Made by a program: the position numbers and the translations under genes
In this document: positions 49,159 through 57,402 of the stretch, piece after piece
How positions within the stretch are numbered: the first letter of the stretch is position 1
How the letters are laid out: each line of letters starts with the position of its first letter
Notes under the pieces: generated by a model
Seen by the model: the letters and a program-made list of their open reading frames with translations, nothing else
Database searches by the model: none
Told to the model about the DNA's origin: nothing
NCBI RefSeq assembly: GCF_014216315.1
Contig: NZ_CP045702.1
Span: 682,001-746,000, forward strand
Reading direction: 5' to 3'
From: Streptomyces finlayi
Lineage (GTDB): Bacteria > Actinomycetota > Actinomycetes > Streptomycetales > Streptomycetaceae
Length of the DNA stretch: 64,000 nt

Positions 49159-51300
49159 ATGCCCCGGCTCGCGTTCACCCACACCTTCTGGGACGGCTTC
49201 GACAGTCTGGAGAAGCCGATCCGCGCCGGCGTGCGCAAGGCGATGGTCAAGTTCCAGGCCCTGACCGTTGCCGAACTCAACGCCGACAAAGGGCTCCACC
49301 TCGAATCCGTCGAGAAGGCCCGCGATCCTCGCATGCGGACCATCCGAATCACCGACTTCTGGCGCGGCGTCGTTCTCGCCCCCGACGACGGAAGCGACGT
49401 ATTCCTGCTGGTCAACGTTCTGCCGCACGACGATGCCTACACCTGGGCCGCCAAGCGCCTCTACAGCGCGAACACGGCGACCCGCGCCCTGGAGGTCCGC
49501 AACGCGGTCGCGCTCGACCAGCTGACACCCCTGTACGAGGAGACCGCGCGCACGGCGCCGAAGCTGCTCTTCTCGAAGGTGTCGGACGGGACACTGCGCG
49601 AACTCGGCATCGACGACCAGGTCCTGCGTGCCGTCCGTTCCCTCGCGGACAGGGCGCAGTTGGAAGCGTTCGCGACGCTCCTGCCCGAGGACCAGCTCGA
49701 AGTGCTGCAGCACCTTGCCGAAGGGTTCAGCCCGGAGGAGGTCTACCGCGACATCGTCGCTGAGCGGCGCCCCGTGGACGCGCCTGCGGAGCCGGTCGAG
49801 GACCTCGCAACGGTCATCGCCAACACCTCCGCCCGGATCCGGCTCGTGACCGGTCCGCAGGAACTGGAGGAGGCCCTGGCCAAACCGTTCGCCGCGTGGC
49901 GCGTATTCCTCCACCCCTCTCAGCGCCGTGTCGCCTACCGCATCTCCTACGGCGGCCCGGTGCAGGTCACGGGCGGCCCGGGGACAGGCAAGACGGTCGC
50001 GGCGTTGCACCGCGTCAAATACCTGCTCGGCCGGGAAGACGACAGCCGCATTCTGCTGACGACGTTCACCAACGCCCTGGCCGCCGGGCTGCGCGAGAGT
50101 CTGGCCTTGCTCCTCGACGACGACGAGGAACTACTCAAGCGCGTCGATGTCACGACGGTCGACGCGTTCGCGAACTCGGTCGTACGCGAACATGACGCGC
50201 ACACCCCGGCCCCGGCCGGCGACCGTGAGCAACTGCGGCTGTGGGGCACCGTCGTCAAGCGCCTCGGATCGCCGTTCAACGAGCAGTTCCTCGCACAGGA
50301 GTACCGCCACATCGTCCTCGGACAGAACCTGACCGACCTCGACTCCTACCTCACGGCCTCGCGTCGCGGCCGCGCCAAGGCCCTCGGGTCGGGGCGCCGG
50401 ACCCTGGTGTGGCAGGCGGTCGAGCTGTTCGAACGGCTGCTGCGGGAACGTGGGGAGACGACCTACCCGGGCATCTGCATCCGTGCCGCCGACTTGCTGC
50501 GCGAGCACGGCCCGTCGTACCGGCACGTCGTCGTCGACGAGGCGCAGGATCTGCACCCCGCGCAGTGGCGTGTCCTGCGCGCCGCCGTCGCGACGGGCCC
50601 GGACGACCTCTTCCTCACCGGGGACCCGCACCAGCGCATCTACGACTCCCGGGTCACCCTCGGCTCGCTCGGCGTGCAGACGGTCGGCCGCAGCTTCCGC
50701 CTACGCGTCAACTACCGCTCCACGGAGGAGATCCTCACCTGGTCGGCCCGTCTGCTTGCACCGGTGACCGTCGACGCATTGGACGGCGAAGGCACGGACT
50801 CGCTCGCCGGCTACCGCTCTCTGCTGCACGGCCGCCGCCCGGAGGCCGTCGGCTGCGCGTCCCAGCAGGACGAGGTGTCGGCACTGGTCGAGTGGGTCCA
50901 GCAGCAGATCGAGAACGGCATCTCACCCGACGAGATCGGGGTGTGCAGCCGGTTCAATCTGACCCTGGACAAGGCCGGGGATTGGCTCATGGCTGCTGGC
51001 ATTCCCGTCGTACGGATCAAGGGACAGATCGCGGGCGGGAAGAACGGCGTGCGGCTGGCGACGATGCACGCGATGAAGGGGCTGGAGTTCCGCGCGGTCG
51101 CCGTACTCGGTGTGTCAGCGGGCGCGGTGCCGTTCACCCGGGAGGTCACTCCGGCCGAGGTGGACCGACTCCAACACGAGGCCGACCTGCTTCGGGAGCG
51201 CTGCTTGCTGTTCGTGGCCTGCACACGAGCGCGCGAGGCGCTCCGGGTGTCGTGGAGCGGCAAAGCCAGCGAGTTCGTTCCGGTGCCTACGCTCGAATAG
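49159..51300 (+). CDS. UvrD/Rep-type helicase with RelE/ParE-like N-terminal domain
   Basis: The 713-residue protein starts at ATG 49159, 48 bp after mcrC, with GAAGGGA upstream. Residues 1 to about 97 (FTHTFWDGFDSLEKPIRAGV, TIRITDFWRGVVL) look like a RelE/ParE toxin fold. The helicase follows: GGPGTGKT (272-279), DEAQD (460-464), NYRSTEEI and a C-terminal ATMHAMKGLEFRAV and VACTRAREALRV, so motifs I to VI are complete. It lies in the McrBC operon and could process or unwind DNA in defence. The toxin-like part lacks a partner antitoxin nearby; its activity is unknown. Confidence 0.88.
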   Translation: MPRLAFTHTFWDGFDSLEKPIRAGVRKAMVKFQALTVAELNADKGLHLESVEKARDPRMRTIRITDFWRGVVLAPDDGSDVFLLVNVLPHDDAYTWAAKRLYSANTATRALEVRNAVALDQLTPLYEETARTAPKLLFSKVSDGTLRELGIDDQVLRAVRSLADRAQLEAFATLLPEDQLEVLQHLAEGFSPEEVYRDIVAERRPVDAPAEPVEDLATVIANTSARIRLVTGPQELEEALAKPFAAWRVFLHPSQRRVAYRISYGGPVQVTGGPGTGKTVAALHRVKYLLGREDDSRILLTTFTNALAAGLRESLALLLDDDEELLKRVDVTTVDAFANSVVREHDAHTPAPAGDREQLRLWGTVVKRLGSPFNEQFLAQEYRHIVLGQNLTDLDSYLTASRRGRAKALGSGRRTLVWQAVELFERLLRERGETTYPGICIRAADLLREHGPSYRHVVVDEAQDLHPAQWRVLRAAVATGPDDLFLTGDPHQRIYDSRVTLGSLGVQTVGRSFRLRVNYRSTEEILTWSARLLAPVTVDALDGEGTDSLAGYRSLLHGRRPEAVGCASQQDEVSALVEWVQQQIENGISPDEIGVCSRFNLTLDKAGDWLMAAGIPVVRIKGQIAGGKNGVRLATMHAMKGLEFRAVAVLGVSAGAVPFTREVTPAEVDRLQHEADLLRERCLLFVACTRAREALRVSWSGKASEFVPVPTLE

Positions 51301-51350
51301 TGCGGCACTCACACGCTGCTCCATGGCCACGCGATGCGCGCACACGAAGG

Positions 51351-51382
51351 CCCCTGGAAACCTCCCTGCGAACAGGGGTTTT
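51351..51382 (+). terminator. Possible terminator after the McrBC-helicase operon
   Basis: CCCCTG (51351-51356) pairs with CAGGGG (51373-51378), followed by TTTT. The stem is only 6 bp with a long loop, so the call is tentative. The rest of 51301-51630 holds nothing I recognise. Confidence 0.4.
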
Positions 51383-51630
51383 CGATCGTGCCCGAGGGGA
51401 GTCGCACCGCGGGCCCGCAGATTCCGGCACTCACCACGCCGCCGACTCTGTGTTTCCGAGCCGGATGCGGCGAGCCGACGTTCGTCAGCGCAACGCCATT
51501 CGCGAGGAAACGCTGATCGAGCCGTGATCGAGGCCATGGCAACATGAGCGATCGTCTCCCGACCGCCGAACCCGAGCGGAAGCGGCGCTCTACGCCAATT
51601 TCGCCATCCAGCTCACCAACCACACAAAAA

Positions 51631-51664
51631 ACACGGACTGTGACCATGCGGTCACAACCCGTGT
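51631..51664 (-). terminator. Rho-independent terminator of tRNA-Leu
   Basis: Arms ACACGG/CCGTGT (51631-51636, 51659-51664) and inner GTGACC/GGTCAC (51640-51645, 51650-51655) form a two-part stem with an ATGC loop. Read on the minus strand, it is followed by six T residues (51625-51630). It lies 20 bp beyond the tRNA 3' end. Confidence 0.8.
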
Positions 51665-51684
51665 CTCACGTGTGCGTAATTGAG

Positions 51685-51769
51685 TGTCCGAGGGGGGACT
51701 TGAACCCCCACGCCCGATAAAGGGCACTAGCACCTCAAGCTAGCGCGTCTGCCATTCCGCCACCCGGAC
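51685..51769 (-). tRNA. tRNA-Leu (anticodon GAG)
   Basis: The 85-nt gene on the minus strand folds into a cloverleaf with a long variable arm, as class II tRNAs do. The acceptor GTCCGGG pairs with CTCGGAC, discriminator A. The anticodon stem GCTAGC/GCTAGT encloses the loop TTGAGGT, giving anticodon GAG (reads CUC/CUU). The T-arm GGGGG-TTCAAGT-CCCCC is standard. CCA is not encoded. Its 3' end faces the defence island, the usual orientation for island integration sites. Confidence 0.95.
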
Positions 51770-52208
51770 AAGGTGTCTGTCGTTCGCGGTCTGCTTCCCC
51801 GCGGCGACAAAGAGAACAATACCAGGGGTTTGGGGTGCCCCTCACCTGCGTTTTCGGTGGTCAGTGGCGCGCGGAGGGTGCGGGGAGACCCGTCGGCGCC
51901 CGATCCGCATGCGATGCGTACCGGTATGTTCCGACGCGCGTACGATCCGTCGCCTGCCGTGTACCACGCGTGGTCGCAGCCGATGTCGGGTGAGCGGACG
52001 AGGGGCGCGAGAGTTCGCTGCCGCACGTCGGACATCGACGAGGACGACCCACTGACCTGGTTCGGTGAGGACCCCAGCACCACGTGCATCGCGATACACG
52101 TCGAAGACCTCAAGGACGGACGCGGGCTCCGGGGCTGAGGGGCAGGACTGAGGGCGGCCCCGGGGGCGTTGGCTCCCCGGGGCCGGTCACGCGGCAGCCG
52201 ACGGACCG
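51770..52208. other. Intergenic region between tRNA-Leu and the ebo-type operon
   Basis: These 439 bp contain one weak plus-strand ORF (51914-52138; MRTGMFRRAYDPS...) without a recognisable family or a good ribosome site, and the terminator at 52156-52184. I do not call the ORF a gene. Confidence 0.5.
52156..52184 (-). terminator. Hairpin terminator after the last ebo-operon gene
   Basis: GGCCCCGGGG (52156-52165) pairs with CCCCGGGGCC (52175-52184), a perfect 10-bp stem with a 9-nt loop, about 25 bp beyond the stop of the isomerase gene on the minus strand. Confidence 0.7.
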
Positions 52209-53228
52209 CTACTCGCCGCACCTCTCGCGCAGTGAGTGGAGGTGCTCGCTGGACTTGCGGGCGAACGCGAAGGACTCGGCCGGGTTGTCGTGCTCGGTCT
52301 GCCAGTGGTGGTAGGCACGGCCGTTGGGAGTGCGGGCGGTGACACGGCTGAGGAACTTCTTGTAGTCGATGTCACCGTCGCCGACGTCGGACATGCGGTA
52401 TCCGTCGCGCGCGGTGTCGTCCCGGATGCCGTCCTTGACGTGGAAGAGCGGATAGCGGCCGGGCTGCCTGAGCACGTAGTCGACCGGGTCGAAGGGGGCC
52501 GGTGTGCCGTCCGCCTTCCTGCCGAACCGGAACTGGGCGGCGTAGGCCCAGTAGATGTCCATCTCCAGATACACCAGATCGGGGTCGGTCTCGGCGAGCA
52601 GGACGTCGTAGAGGCGTACACCCGGGTGGTCGGTGGCGAAGGAGAACTCCTCCGCGTGGTTGTGCTGGTAGAACTTCATCCCGCGCTTGCGGGCCGCCGC
52701 GCCGTAGGTGTTGAAGTCCTCGGCGGCACGCTTCCAGCCGTCGACGGTCGAGCCGTAGCGGAAGGGCCCCGATGCCGTGCCGATGTGCCTGAGACCGAGC
52801 GCCTCGGCGTCGTCCAGGACCTTGGTGAGGTTCTGGGCGAAGGTGTAGGCACCCGGGTTGTTGTTGTCGTGATAGCCGACGTGGCTGCCGATGGGGTTCA
52901 GCCCGTGGTCCCGGGTCAGCTGCTTCAACTGGGCCAGGGTGATGGCGCCCGCCGAGCCCTGGGAGTACCCGGCGAACTCGATCTCGTCGTATCCGTACTT
53001 CTGCAACTCCGCGAAGACCGGGGCGAATCCGAGCGTGGAGACCTTGTCACGGAGGCTGTAGAGCTGGATTCCGAGACGGCCGGGAGGAAGAACGGCACGG
53101 TTCCTGCCGCGGGCCTCGGCGGTCGCGGTGCCCAGGAGGGTCGCGGCGGTGGCTCCGGCGACGACGCCCAGCACGTTGCGGCGGCTGAGTCGGCGGGCGA
53201 GTTCGGCGTCCTTCGGGGTGCGGCTCAT
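52209..53228 (-). CDS. Tat-exported sugar phosphate isomerase/epimerase (AP endonuclease 2 fold)
   Basis: The 339-residue protein has a twin-arginine signal (LSRRNVLGVVAG, AEA cleavage near residue 38), then a xylose-isomerase-like TIM barrel: LGIQLYSLRD, EIEFAGY, GSHVGYHD, KFYQHNHAEEF, YLEMDIYWA, FHVKDG. The metal-ligand Glu and His of the family (E in EFAGY, H in SHVGY, E in YLEMD, H in FHVKD) are present. It is the last gene of the ebo-type operon, but an IS element lies 22 bp upstream of its ATG, so its transcription may be uncoupled. GGGAG (from the target duplication) still serves as ribosome site. Confidence 0.9.
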   Translation of the reverse strand: MSRTPKDAELARRLSRRNVLGVVAGATAATLLGTATAEARGRNRAVLPPGRLGIQLYSLRDKVSTLGFAPVFAELQKYGYDEIEFAGYSQGSAGAITLAQLKQLTRDHGLNPIGSHVGYHDNNNPGAYTFAQNLTKVLDDAEALGLRHIGTASGPFRYGSTVDGWKRAAEDFNTYGAAARKRGMKFYQHNHAEEFSFATDHPGVRLYDVLLAETDPDLVYLEMDIYWAYAAQFRFGRKADGTPAPFDPVDYVLRQPGRYPLFHVKDGIRDDTARDGYRMSDVGDGDIDYKKFLSRVTARTPNGRAYHHWQTEHDNPAESFAFARKSSEHLHSLRERCGE

Positions 53229-53240
53229 GATCAGGTAACT

Positions 53241-53250
53241 CCCTCGATGA
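53241..53250. repeat. Target-site duplication, left copy
   Basis: CCCTCGATGA directly adjoins the left IS end (53251). The identical copy is at 54786-54795. Ten bp is a normal duplication length for the IS4 family. Confidence 0.93.
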
Positions 53251-54785
53251 CAACACCGTTGCGTTTACGTCCGCGAGCGGCTCGCAAGTCCGTGCTCGAA
53301 GAACGTGACAGTGGTGTGGACGGTGTAGTTCTGGCTGGTCGTGGGGTGTTGTCCGGCGTTCGGGCCGTACTTGCTGGTGGGGTTCTTTCGGGTGCGGGCC
53401 TTGACGCGGTGCCGGTGGCGGGCGGGGTGCAGGGCGTCGAGGACGGCCCGGCCGATGGTGCCGACGAGGTCGGCGGGTCCCGTCGGGGGCAGGATCGCGG
53501 TCGCGGTGGTCACGGTGTCGCCGGCGGTGGTCTGCAGGACGGTGAAGCTGATGCGGTCCATGTCCAGGCCGGGCCGGGTGCAGGCGGTGTCGGAAGCGGC
53601 ACGGATCAGGGCCTGGTAGGTGGTGAGCAGGGCGTAGACCTCCTGGTCGAGGCCGGTCAGGCTGCGGGAGCGCAGGACACGGCCGTCCAGCATCGTTGCC
53701 TTGATCGAGAAGTACGTCGTCTCCGACTGCCACCGCTCGTGGTAGAGATCCACGAGCCTGGCAGCTGGGTGGGCGGCCGGGTCGAGGAGAGTGGTGAGCA
53801 GGCGCCACTGCTCGGTGCGGACGGTGCCATCGGCCAGGGTCACGGTGACGGACGCCTCGATGACGCGGACGGTCAGCATGACGGGCAGGACGCCGTAGCC
53901 GATCCGGGCCAGGTAGGAGCCGTCGTCCAGGTGCCGGAAGGGGGTGGGTATGCGGCGGGCGGAGGAGCGCACCAGGAACTGGGCGCCGGTGGCCTGGACG
54001 TCCCGGGCGAACTCGTTCGCGTCGAAGCCGGCATCGGCCAGCAGGAGCATCGTGCGGTCCAGCACACTCAACAGGCGTCCCGCGTAGGTGAGTTCGCCGT
54101 CACTCTCGGGGCCGAACGCGGCGGCCAGCACGGCACGGGTGCCACACTCGACCAGGACCACGAGTCGTAGCAGCGGGTAGCCGAACTCCACGCTCTCGCC
54201 CGCCCGCTTGGGATAGCGCCAGGTGAGCGCCTCCTCATCGGGCACGTGCAGCAAGGTGCCGTCCACGGCCACGGTCCGAAGCCCCCGATAGAACGAGCCG
54301 GCCTGCCCGAGGTGGGCGACGGGTCCGGCGAGGATCTCGAACAGCCGCCGCAGCGGTGCCGCTCCTATCCGCCGTCGGGCCCGGGACAGCGAGGAGACCG
54401 CCGGACGCACCAACGGCAGTCCCTCCAGCCCCGCCGTCAGCTTGCCCCACACGCCCCGATAGGAACAGTCCTCGAACAGGGCCAGCGCGAGGACGAAATA
54501 GACCACCACCCGGGACGGCAGCAGCCGCAGCCGCTTCTCACGTGACCCTGTCTCATCGATCACCGCGTCCACCAGTACGAAGTCCACGATCTGGGTCAGC
54601 TCGCCCAAGTGGCCGGGCGCGTACACACCCCCGGCCGCCTCGACCGTGCGCGTGATGACAGACTTCTCCTGCAACGGGACTCCCGATGATCTTCTTGCTC
54701 GACACAAGCTGATCTATCAGGACGTCCCGTTGCGTCATTCAACAGGGCTTGACCTGCGACTCAAAACCCAAACGCAACGGCGTTG
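53251..54785 (-). mobile_element. Complete IS4-family insertion sequence, 1535 bp
   Basis: The ends CAACACCGTTGCGTTT (53251-53266) and, inverted, CAACGCCGTTGCGTTT (54770-54785) match at 15 of 16 positions. The single internal gene is an intact DDE transposase. Exact 10-bp duplications of CCCTCGATGA flank both ends, so this was a single, probably recent insertion. It separates the isomerase gene (12 bp from its stop-side TSD edge to the ATG) from the rest of the ebo-type operon. Confidence 0.95.
53265..54707 (-). CDS. IS4-family DDE transposase
   Basis: The up to 480-residue transposase has the DDE elements: first Asp in TVAVDGTLLHVPDEE, second in LLADAGFDAN, and the family signature Y-2-R-3-E-6-K in LYHERWQSETTYFSIK. 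The in-frame start is uncertain: TTG 54707 is the longest, with later candidates at 54674. The stop lies inside the left inverted repeat. The frame is uninterrupted, so the element may still be active. Confidence 0.93.
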   Translation of the reverse strand: MCRARRSSGVPLQEKSVITRTVEAAGGVYAPGHLGELTQIVDFVLVDAVIDETGSREKRLRLLPSRVVVYFVLALALFEDCSYRGVWGKLTAGLEGLPLVRPAVSSLSRARRRIGAAPLRRLFEILAGPVAHLGQAGSFYRGLRTVAVDGTLLHVPDEEALTWRYPKRAGESVEFGYPLLRLVVLVECGTRAVLAAAFGPESDGELTYAGRLLSVLDRTMLLLADAGFDANEFARDVQATGAQFLVRSSARRIPTPFRHLDDGSYLARIGYGVLPVMLTVRVIEASVTVTLADGTVRTEQWRLLTTLLDPAAHPAARLVDLYHERWQSETTYFSIKATMLDGRVLRSRSLTGLDQEVYALLTTYQALIRAASDTACTRPGLDMDRISFTVLQTTAGDTVTTATAILPPTGPADLVGTIGRAVLDALHPARHRHRVKARTRKNPTSKYGPNAGQHPTTSQNYTVHTTVTFFEHGLASRSRT

Positions 54786-54795
54786 CCCTCGATGA
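54786..54795. repeat. Target-site duplication, right copy
   Basis: CCCTCGATGA immediately follows the right IS end and is identical to 53241-53250. It lies 15 bp beyond the stop of the phosphodiesterase-like gene. Confidence 0.93.
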
Positions 54796-54810
54796 GTGAG
54801 CGGGTTTCGC

Positions 54811-56226
54811 TCAGTACAGTCCGGCGAGCCGGAGGAGCAGGGACTTCACTTCGGTGGCCTGGACGCGGCCGGTGAACGCGTGGGGGGTGGAGCAGAGGAT
54901 GAGCGGACCTTCTTCGTCGCGCGTGGGCAGGCGACCGTGGCTGCCGCGGACGGGTGAGGGGTCGAGCGGGACGACGGCCATGCGGTAGCGCATGCCGAGC
55001 TTCTTGCGGGCGAGGGCGCCTGCGGCCTTGACCCGGACATAGGGGTCCTGGGGGTCCATGAAGAGCTCGACGGGGTCGTAGCCCGGCTTGCGGTGGATCT
55101 CGACCAGCCGCGCGAAGTCGGGGGCGAGACCGTCGTCGAGCCAGTAGTAGTACGTGAACCAGGCGTCCGGCTCCGCGACGGCGACGAGTTCCCCGGAGCG
55201 CGGGTGATCGAGGTGGTGTTCCTTCTTGCCCTCGTCGTCGAGGAGCTGCTCGACGCCGGGCAGCCCCGCGAGTGCTTCCCTGGTCGCTTCGAGGTCCTCG
55301 GGCCGGCGTACGTAGATGTGCGCGATCTGGTGGTCGGCGACGGCGAAGGCGCGCGAGGCCATCGGGTCGAGGTACTCCATGCCGTCCTGGGTGTGGACCT
55401 CCAGGAGACCGGCGCGGCGCAGGGCGCGGTTGATGTCGACAGGCCGGTCGACGCGGGTGATCCCGTACTCCGAGAGCGCGACGACGGTGCGCCCCTGGAG
55501 GCGTGCGTCTTCGAGCAGGGGGGCGACGGCCCGGTCGAGGTCGGTGGCCGCCCGGTGGGAGCGGGGGTCGTCGGGGCCGTAGCGCTGGAGGTCGTAGTCG
55601 AGGTGGGGCAGGTAGCAGAGGGCCAGGTCGGGGGCGCGGGTGGCGAGGATGTGCCGGGTCGCGTCGATGATCCACCGCGAGGAGACGAGGTCGGCGCCGG
55701 GGCCCCAGAAGTGGAAGAGGGGAAAGGTGCCGAGCTTCTCGGTGAGCTCGTCGTGCAGGGCGGGTGGCCGGGTGTAGCAGTCGGGTTCCTTGCGCCCGTC
55801 GGCGTAGTAGACGGGGCGGGGGGTGACGGTCCAGTCGGTGTCCGCGCCCATCGCGTACCACCAGCAGATGTTGGCGACGGTGTAGCCGGGATGGGCACGT
55901 CGGGCGGCGTCCCACAGTTTGTCGCCCGCGACGAGCCCGTTGTGCTGGCGCCACAGGAGGACGTCACCCAGCTCGCGGAAGTACCAGCCGTTGGCGACGA
56001 TGCCGTGTTCGGCGGGGGTCGTGCCGGTGAGGAAGGTGGACTGGGCGGCGCAGGTGACGGCGGGGAGCACGGTCGTGAGCGGTGCCTGGGCGCCTCGGAC
56101 GGCCATGGCCCGGAGGTTGGGCATGTGGTCGAGGAGCTGGGGGGTGAGTCCTACGACGTCGAGGACGAGGAGGGGCGTCGGGGTGGCGTCGGCGCCTGTT
56201 CCGGTCACTGCTTCGGGTGCGGTCAC
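54811..56226 (-). CDS. eboF: Nucleotide pyrophosphatase / alkaline-phosphatase superfamily protein (EboF-like)
   Basis: The 471-residue protein has the AP-superfamily metal site: LLVLDVVGLTPQLLDHMP with the first Asp, a Thr/Ser nucleophile in AAQSTFLTGTTPAEHG, LPHLDYDLQRYG and a C-terminal DHQIAHIY. It likely hydrolyses a phosphodiester or pyrophosphate in a secreted or lipid-linked metabolite. The GTG start at 56226 overlaps the eboE stop (GTGA). Ebo operons code for a prenylated-metabolite export route first defined in scytonemin producers; the equivalent here is inferred from gene content. Confidence 0.85.
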   Translation of the reverse strand: MTAPEAVTGTGADATPTPLLVLDVVGLTPQLLDHMPNLRAMAVRGAQAPLTTVLPAVTCAAQSTFLTGTTPAEHGIVANGWYFRELGDVLLWRQHNGLVAGDKLWDAARRAHPGYTVANICWWYAMGADTDWTVTPRPVYYADGRKEPDCYTRPPALHDELTEKLGTFPLFHFWGPGADLVSSRWIIDATRHILATRAPDLALCYLPHLDYDLQRYGPDDPRSHRAATDLDRAVAPLLEDARLQGRTVVALSEYGITRVDRPVDINRALRRAGLLEVHTQDGMEYLDPMASRAFAVADHQIAHIYVRRPEDLEATREALAGLPGVEQLLDDEGKKEHHLDHPRSGELVAVAEPDAWFTYYYWLDDGLAPDFARLVEIHRKPGYDPVELFMDPQDPYVRVKAAGALARKKLGMRYRMAVVPLDPSPVRGSHGRLPTRDEEGPLILCSTPHAFTGRVQATEVKSLLLRLAGLY

Positions 56227-57398
56227 GGGAGCTCCTTGAGCCCGAGGCCGACCAGGAGATCGCGGGCGAGGGTGAGTTCGGCGGCGATGCCGTCGGCCAG
56301 CTGGGTGCGGGTACGGGGGCGGAGCTCGGCCGGCAGCGCCTGCCAGGTGTACGTCTCGACCTCGAGGTGCCGGGTCAGCGGCACCTTGCCTCCCACGAGC
56401 CGGGTCAGCGTGGACCGGAGCACCGGCAGGGTGGAGGTCAGCGGGGGCGCCGGGGGTGCGTGGAGGGGTACGTGGAAGTGGGAGCGCCACGGGGTGCTGT
56501 CCGGCAGGGTGTGGCCGTTCACCGCCTCGTCGAGGTCGTCGGTGCCGCGCAGCCCTGCGGAGGTCCTCGTCCGGGTCTGGTGCAGGAAACGGGGTTCGGC
56601 GAAGGCGGCGAGGGCGGTGCGCACCTCGGGCAGATGTGGGTGTTCGGCGTGCAGGGCCGCGGAGAGCTGGGCCTTGGCGACGAAGACGCCGGCCCCGGTC
56701 AGGGCGTCGAGCGCGGTGTCCGGGTCCTCGAAGGAGGTGGCGAGGTGGCACGTGTCGACGCAGATGCCGATGCGTTCGTGGCCGATCGCGGTGAGCGGGG
56801 CGATGGCGTCGGCGGTGGTCTCGACGGTGCAGCCCGGTTCGGGTTCGAGGCCGATCCGGATGGATCTGCCGGTCAGCTCGGCGAGGGCGTCGAGTCGCTG
56901 GGCGAGGGTGGTGAGGGCGGCGCGGGCGATGCGGGCCGCCGCGGGGTCGCCGTCGTAGGGGGTGCGCCAGGCGATCGGCAGGGTGGAGATGCTGCCTTCG
57001 GAGACGTCGTCGGGGAGGAGGGCGGCGAGCAGCCTGGCCAGGTCCGTGGTGTGGGCGAGACGCTCGGGGTCGGTCCAGTCCGGGCGGTAGACGCGGTACT
57101 TGACCTCTTCGGCGCCGAACCCTTCGTACGGGAACCCGTTGAGCGTGACGACCTCGAGGCCGCGGCGGTCCAGTTCGGCCCGCAGGGAGCGCAGGGCGGC
57201 GGGGTCGTTGATCAGGGTGCGGGCGGCGTCCTTCGCGAGCCACAGGCCGATGCCCAGCCGGTCGCGGCCCAGGCGCCTGCGTACCGGTTCGCAGTGGTCT
57301 CGCAGTTGCGCCCGCACACCGTCGAGGGTCTCGGCGGGGTGCACGTTGGTGCAGTACGCGAGGTGGACGGTGGTGCCGTCGGAGTGGCGGAAGCGCAT
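56223..57398 (-). CDS. eboE: EboE-like metabolite traffic protein (xylose-isomerase-like TIM barrel)
   Basis: The 391-residue protein begins MRFRHSDGTTVHLAYCTNVHPAETLDG, the family start, and continues with RIGLEPEPGCTVET, GICVDTCHLATSF and a conserved C-terminal TYTWQALP. The barrel has Glu, His and Asp ligands for a metal. GGAGGGGAG precedes ATG 57398, 4 bp after the eboB stop. In ebo operons EboE is required for moving the pathway product, but its reaction is not established. Confidence 0.87.
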   Translation of the reverse strand: MRFRHSDGTTVHLAYCTNVHPAETLDGVRAQLRDHCEPVRRRLGRDRLGIGLWLAKDAARTLINDPAALRSLRAELDRRGLEVVTLNGFPYEGFGAEEVKYRVYRPDWTDPERLAHTTDLARLLAALLPDDVSEGSISTLPIAWRTPYDGDPAAARIARAALTTLAQRLDALAELTGRSIRIGLEPEPGCTVETTADAIAPLTAIGHERIGICVDTCHLATSFEDPDTALDALTGAGVFVAKAQLSAALHAEHPHLPEVRTALAAFAEPRFLHQTRTRTSAGLRGTDDLDEAVNGHTLPDSTPWRSHFHVPLHAPPAPPLTSTLPVLRSTLTRLVGGKVPLTRHLEVETYTWQALPAELRPRTRTQLADGIAAELTLARDLLVGLGLKELP

Positions 57399-57402
57399 CG
57401 CT

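Noticed and set aside
51914..52138. Plus-strand ORF after tRNA-Leu
   Set aside because: No family, no ribosome site and no conserved pattern could be seen, so I list it only as an unexplained ORF.
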